DNA of 64,000 nucleotides from JAJFJD01 sp965228425. GTDB taxonomy: Bacteria; Pseudomonadota; Alphaproteobacteria; UBA8366. The number at the start of each line of letters is the position of its first letter. Within the stretch, counting starts at the first letter, position 1. A program made the position numbers and the translations under genes. The stretch is taken from assembly GCA_965228425.1 (NCBI GenBank), contig OZ245815.1, positions 3,906,001 through 3,970,000 of the forward strand, written 5' to 3'. Under the pieces are notes generated by a model, which made no database searches, was not told where the DNA came from, and saw only the letters and a program-made list of their open reading frames with translations. Of the stretch, positions 60,476 to 64,000 are shown one piece after another.

Positions 60476-62569
60476 ATGCCCCCCGGCAATCCCGGACAAT
60501 TGCGCATCGGTGTCGATATCGGCGGCACCTTCACGGACCTGGTGGTGCACACGCCGGACGGCCGGCTGGTGAAGCGAAAGTTGTCGTCCACGCCCGACGA
60601 TTACGCCCGCGCCATCGTCGATGGCATCGTCGCCGCCGTCGGCGACGCAGCAACGGGAATCGACGAGATCGTGCACGCCACCACGGTGGCGACGAACGCC
60701 ATTCTCGAGCGCCAGGGCGCCCGGACCGCGCTGATCACGACCGAAGGGTTCCGCGATGTCCTGGAACTGCGGCGCATTCGGATTCCCCTGTCCTACGATC
60801 TCGGGTGGGAAAAACCGCCGCCACTAGTCGACCGCGCGCTGCGGTTCGAAGTAAAGGAGCGGCTCGACCATCTCGGCAACGTGCTGATAAATCTCGACAC
60901 GCACAGCGTGAACGCAATGGTCGATGCCGTCTCCGTCGCCGGCGTCGAGGCAATCGCCGTTTCCCTGATCCACGCCTACCGTAATGCCGAACATGAGCGA
61001 CAAATCGGCGACGCGTTGCGGACGCGCCTACCCGACTGCCCCGTGTCCCTCTCCTCGGCGGTACTGCCGGAAATCCAGGAGTTCGAGCGTACCAGCACGA
61101 CCGTGGTCAACGCCTATGTCCAGCCGCTCATCGCGCATTACTTGGGCACGCTGCGCGACCGCCTGCGGGCACGGAAGGTCACGGCGCCCATCCTGGTGAT
61201 GCAATCCAATGGAGGACTCGTGCCCGCCGGCACCGCCGCCGAGCGCCCGGTGACGATCATCGAGTCCGGCCCCGCCGCCGGCGTGGTGGCGGCAACCAAG
61301 GTGGCAGCGGCCTGCGGCCTCGAGAATGTCATCACCCTGGACATGGGCGGCACGACGACCAAGGCGTCGATTATCGAGAATGGCGGAATCTTGCGCGCCC
61401 GCGACTATGAGGTCGGCGGCTCGATCTCTGTCAGCAGCAGGCTGGTTCGCGGCAGCGGCTATCTGTTGCGCATTCCGGTGATCGACATCTCCGAGGTCGG
61501 CGCGGGCGGCGGCAGCATTGCGGCGCTGGACCGGGCCGGCGCACTCCGCGTCGGGCCGCGCAGCGCCGGCGCCGCCCCAGGTCCTGCCTGCTACGGCCAA
61601 GGCAACGACCAGCCGACGGTGACCGACGCAAATCTCGTCCTCGGCTACCTGCACGACGGGTCACTCGCCGGCGGCGCGCTGGAAGTGGACAAACGGTTGG
61701 CGGAACGCGCGGTGCAGGACAACCTTGCGACGCCCTCGGGGCTCTCGACCTTGGATGCCGCGCATGGCGTGCATGAAATCGTCAACTCGAACATGGTGCG
61801 GGCGATCAAGACCGTGTCGGTCGAGCGCGGACGCGATCCCGCTGATTTCGCGTTGATGGCGTTCGGCGGCGCGGGACCGATCCACGCCGCCGGCATCGCC
61901 GAAACACTGAACATCCGACGCATCGTCGTGCCGCCGGCCCCCGGCCTGTTCAGCGCCTTTGGGCTGCTGCACGCCGACGTGGAACATCACGCAACGCAGA
62001 CGGTGTTGACCGAAACCGCCGGAGCTAACCTTGATGCCCTGAGCGATACCGTCGCCGGGATGAGCGCCGCGTTAAAAGACAAGATCCGCGCCGAGGGCTT
62101 CGCCGACGACGCAGTGTCCCTCTCGTTGTTCGCCGATATACGCTATGCGGGCCAATCGTCCGAACTGATGGTTCCCCTTCCAACGGCGGACCTTGACGCA
62201 AGAACCATCGCCGCCGCCGAAGCGGCCTTCGAGGAAGAATTCGAACGGCTCTATCAACATCGCGGCGCGCAGAAGAAATTCGAGCTGGTCAATCTGCACG
62301 CGATCGCCACGGTGCAACGGCACATCCTGCACGAAGGCACATGGGACGCGGCCTCCGTGGCATCCGCCTCGGACGCGCACCGGCCGGTTTACTTCGGCGC
62401 GAAGGTCGGGTCGCTGGACACCCGCCTGATCCGGCGGGACGCGCTGTCGCAGACGGCGACTCCAGGTCCATTGATCGTCGAGGAATATGACTCCACGGTC
62501 GTCGTGCCACCGAACTGGCACGCAACGCTCGACGCACGCGACAACATTATCCTGGAACGGATCCCGTAA
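60476..62569 (+). CDS. Hydantoinase/oxoprolinase family protein (HyuA)
   Basis: The 697-aa subunit has an ASKHA-type ATP-binding fold: GVDIGGTFTDLVV (12-24), HATTVATNAILERQGART, LDMGGTTTKASII and AFGGAGPIHA. These are the hydantoinase A signatures. An open frame begins upstream inside hyuB, but the ATG at 60476 gives the conserved N-terminus. It completes a PEP-mutase-hyuB-hyuA operon (order B before A is reversed relative to many hyuA-hyuB operons). It overlaps the convergent GNAT gene by 23 nt. Confidence 0.88.
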   Translation: MPPGNPGQLRIGVDIGGTFTDLVVHTPDGRLVKRKLSSTPDDYARAIVDGIVAAVGDAATGIDEIVHATTVATNAILERQGARTALITTEGFRDVLELRRIRIPLSYDLGWEKPPPLVDRALRFEVKERLDHLGNVLINLDTHSVNAMVDAVSVAGVEAIAVSLIHAYRNAEHERQIGDALRTRLPDCPVSLSSAVLPEIQEFERTSTTVVNAYVQPLIAHYLGTLRDRLRARKVTAPILVMQSNGGLVPAGTAAERPVTIIESGPAAGVVAATKVAAACGLENVITLDMGGTTTKASIIENGGILRARDYEVGGSISVSSRLVRGSGYLLRIPVIDISEVGAGGGSIAALDRAGALRVGPRSAGAAPGPACYGQGNDQPTVTDANLVLGYLHDGSLAGGALEVDKRLAERAVQDNLATPSGLSTLDAAHGVHEIVNSNMVRAIKTVSVERGRDPADFALMAFGGAGPIHAAGIAETLNIRRIVVPPAPGLFSAFGLLHADVEHHATQTVLTETAGANLDALSDTVAGMSAALKDKIRAEGFADDAVSLSLFADIRYAGQSSELMVPLPTADLDARTIAAAEAAFEEEFERLYQHRGAQKKFELVNLHAIATVQRHILHEGTWDAASVASASDAHRPVYFGAKVGSLDTRLIRRDALSQTATPGPLIVEEYDSTVVVPPNWHATLDARDNIILERIP

Positions 62570-63080
62570 TCGCGGCATCCAGGTCGTCCCAGCCATAGGC
62601 CCGCTCCGCGACATCGGCGCCCCAAAGCCGTTCGGTTCGGCTTGCCGCCGGGCGGCCACCCATCGCTTCGTAGAAGAACCCCGCCGGGTTTTCCTGCAAC
62701 ACCCAGATCAGCGCTGACCGGTAGCCATCCGACTGCAATTGCTTGAACAGCGCCTCAAGCAGGAGCCGGCCGATCCCCTTCCCTTGATGGTCCGGCAGGA
62801 CATAAAGCGTGTACACCTCGCCCTCGAAGCCCAGGGCGCCGGCCCGCGCCTTGCCGCAACTGCCGAACCCGACAATGCCCGCCCCATCGGCCTCCGCGAC
62901 CAATACGCGGTCACGGTCCGCGCTCAACACGCGGCTCCATTGACCACCCTCCATCCCGCTCGACATCTCCACCAGAACCCGGTCCGGCAGCATTCCACCA
63001 TAGGTGTCCCGCCAAGTCTCCACGTGGATGCGGCCGATCGCCGAAGCATCCCCTGTACGGGCTGGCCGGATTGCCGTCAT
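62547..63080 (-). CDS. GNAT family N-acetyltransferase
   Basis: The 177-aa product shows the GNAT fold: an N-terminal AIRPARTGDASAIGRIHVETW strand, VYTLYVLPDHQGKGIGRLLLEAL with the acetyl-CoA pyrophosphate-binding QGKGIG, and the final LIWVLQENPAGFFYEAMGGRP. The substrate is not evident. The ATG overlaps the stop of the RsmB-like gene by ATGA, so it is translated from that message. Its 3' end overlaps hyuA by 23 nt. Confidence 0.87.
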   Translation of the reverse strand: MTAIRPARTGDASAIGRIHVETWRDTYGGMLPDRVLVEMSSGMEGGQWSRVLSADRDRVLVAEADGAGIVGFGSCGKARAGALGFEGEVYTLYVLPDHQGKGIGRLLLEALFKQLQSDGYRSALIWVLQENPAGFFYEAMGGRPAASRTERLWGADVAERAYGWDDLDAAITGSVPG

Positions 63081-64000
63081 GACCCGCGCTCCAGCACGGC
63101 CGCAAAGAACCCGTCGGTGTCGTGGCGGTGCGGCGTCAGCATCAGCCGGTCGCCGTCGCACGGAAAGTCGCCGGCCGCGACGCGGGACCAAATATCGCCG
63201 GCGGGTATTTCCCGGAAAGCCGGGCCGTCCGCGAGGAACGCGTCGACGACGGCATCGTTCTCCTCCGGCAGGATGGAACAGGTGGCGTAGATCAACCGCC
63301 CGCCGGGCCGCACCAAAGCCGCCGCGGCGGCCAGCAATCGCTTTTGCAATACCGCCATGTCCGATACCGTTTCCGGCGTTAGCGTGAGCTTCGCCTCAGG
63401 GTGACGCCGCCAAGCCCCGCTGCCGCTGCACGGTGCGTCGACGAGAACCCGGTCGAACACGCCTGCTTCGCCGAAGAGCCACGGGTCGGTCTCGTTCGCA
63501 ATCACCTGTTCCGCGACGATGGTCACGCCGGCGCGTGCCAGCCGGGGCCGGATTTGGCGCAGCCGCGCCTCCGCCGAATCGCAGGCGACGAGCCGGCCCT
63601 GATTCTGCATCGCCGCGGCCAACGCCAGGGCCTTGCCCCCGCCTCCGGCACAGAGATCCAGAACGGCGGACCCGGGTTCGGCATCGGTCAGCAGCGCCAC
63701 GAGTTGCGAGCCCTCGTCCTGCACCTCGACCAAGCCGTCTTTCCATGCCTGGCCCTGCCCAAGCTGGACGCGGCCCGGCAGCCGCAGGCCCACCGGCGAG
63801 AACGCCGTCGGAACCGCCTCAATCCCATCCTCGGCGAGTCGCGCAATCGCGGTCGCGCGATCGCCCTTCAGTGTGTTCGCGCGCAGATCAACGCTGGCCT
63901 CCGCCGACAGGGCGGTCAATTCATCGTCCAACGTTGAACCGAATGCGGCTTCCAACGCCGGATCAAGCCAGGCCGGATAGTTCAGCCGCACGTCGCGCGG
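63077..64000 (-). CDS. RsmB/NOP family RNA (cytosine-5) methyltransferase, C-terminal part (5' end outside window)
   Basis: The frame is open through the right edge of the window; about 307 residues are visible, beginning near PRDVRLNYPAWL. SAM motif AVLDLCAGGGGKALALA, the DAPCSGSGAWRRHPE cysteine and the catalytic ATCSILPEEN cysteine are intact, as needed for 5-methylcytosine formation in RNA. The N-terminal NusB-like region, if any, lies outside. The GTG at 63989-63991 is probably internal. It is coupled to the GNAT gene. Confidence 0.9.
   Translation of the reverse strand, partial: PRDVRLNYPAWLDPALEAAFGSTLDDELTALSAEASVDLRANTLKGDRATAIARLAEDGIEAVPTAFSPVGLRLPGRVQLGQGQAWKDGLVEVQDEGSQLVALLTDAEPGSAVLDLCAGGGGKALALAAAMQNQGRLVACDSAEARLRQIRPRLARAGVTIVAEQVIANETDPWLFGEAGVFDRVLVDAPCSGSGAWRRHPEAKLTLTPETVSDMAVLQKRLLAAAAALVRPGGRLIYATCSILPEENDAVVDAFLADGPAFREIPAGDIWSRVAAGDFPCDGDRLMLTPHRHDTDGFFAAVLERGS

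Overview
The window looks like a chromosomal segment of a GC-rich alphaproteobacterium, most likely a Rhodospirillales-type, probably marine or halotolerant, organism. The main evidence is gene order and content: lptD-surA-pdxA-rsmA, gmk-yicC, mltG-fabF-acpP-fabG-fabD divergent from rpsF-rpsR-DUF2232-rplI-dnaB-alr-mlaE-mlaF-radA-cvpA-purF, der-bamB-TPR protein, DUF2794, and the alphaproteobacterial cell-cycle regulator GcrA. A GTTC-N7-GTTC sequence, the alphaproteobacterial form of the LexA box, also fits. No rRNA, tRNA, CRISPR array, prophage or intact insertion sequence was seen.

Layout. 1-6.3 kb: envelope and housekeeping genes (LptD C-terminus, SurA, PdxA, RsmA; Gmk and YicC on the other strand). 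6.4-18.2 kb: accessory metabolism: SDRs, MmgE/PrpD, a FliL-like membrane protein, DapB, a lipoprotein that joins a propeller to two EF-hands, an aldo/keto reductase, a nitroreductase, an SDR lacking the catalytic Tyr, a Tat-exported PhoX-like protein and a ketopantoate-reductase-like enzyme. The stretch around 10.1-14.1 kb has lower GC by eye and decayed repeat-like intergenic DNA. 18.2-24.7 kb: an osmoadaptation block on the minus strand (GMC/choline-dehydrogenase-like enzyme, glycine/sarcosine and sarcosine/dimethylglycine methyltransferases, BCCT transporter), next to a divergent bciA-like 8-vinyl reductase of (bacterio)chlorophyll synthesis. 24.7-29.1 kb: fatty-acid synthesis genes and mltG. 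29.4-40 kb: a long plus-strand run from rpsF to purF and an SDR. 40.6-46 kb: YnfA-type membrane protein, AGPS-like flavoenzyme, der, bamB and a TPR protein. 46.2-49.8 kb: small alphaproteobacterial genes, including a predicted SOS-controlled Zn-ribbon protein and gcrA, then dusA and a CMD protein. 49.9-54.5 kb: an RpiR regulator divergent from a class III aminotransferase, a CmcJ-like oxygenase, a GFA protein and an ArsR-SRPBCC pair. 54.6-64 kb: a small CxxC protein, guaA, an enolase-superfamily enzyme divergent from a PEP-mutase/HyuB/HyuA catabolic operon, a GNAT acetyltransferase and the C-terminal part of an RsmB-like methyltransferase.

The most notable points are: (i) an apparent operon combining de novo glycine-betaine synthesis with a BCCT transporter, preceded by a long palindrome; (ii) a bciA homologue away from any other visible photosynthesis gene; (iii) a Zn-ribbon gene behind a perfect alphaproteobacterial LexA box; (iv) a cluster of GANTC (CcrM) sites, two of them inside a perfect 15-bp stem, between that gene and gcrA; and (v) a lipoprotein beta-propeller carrying two EF-hand loops. 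All function calls are from reading the sequence and from family knowledge; no database search was run.
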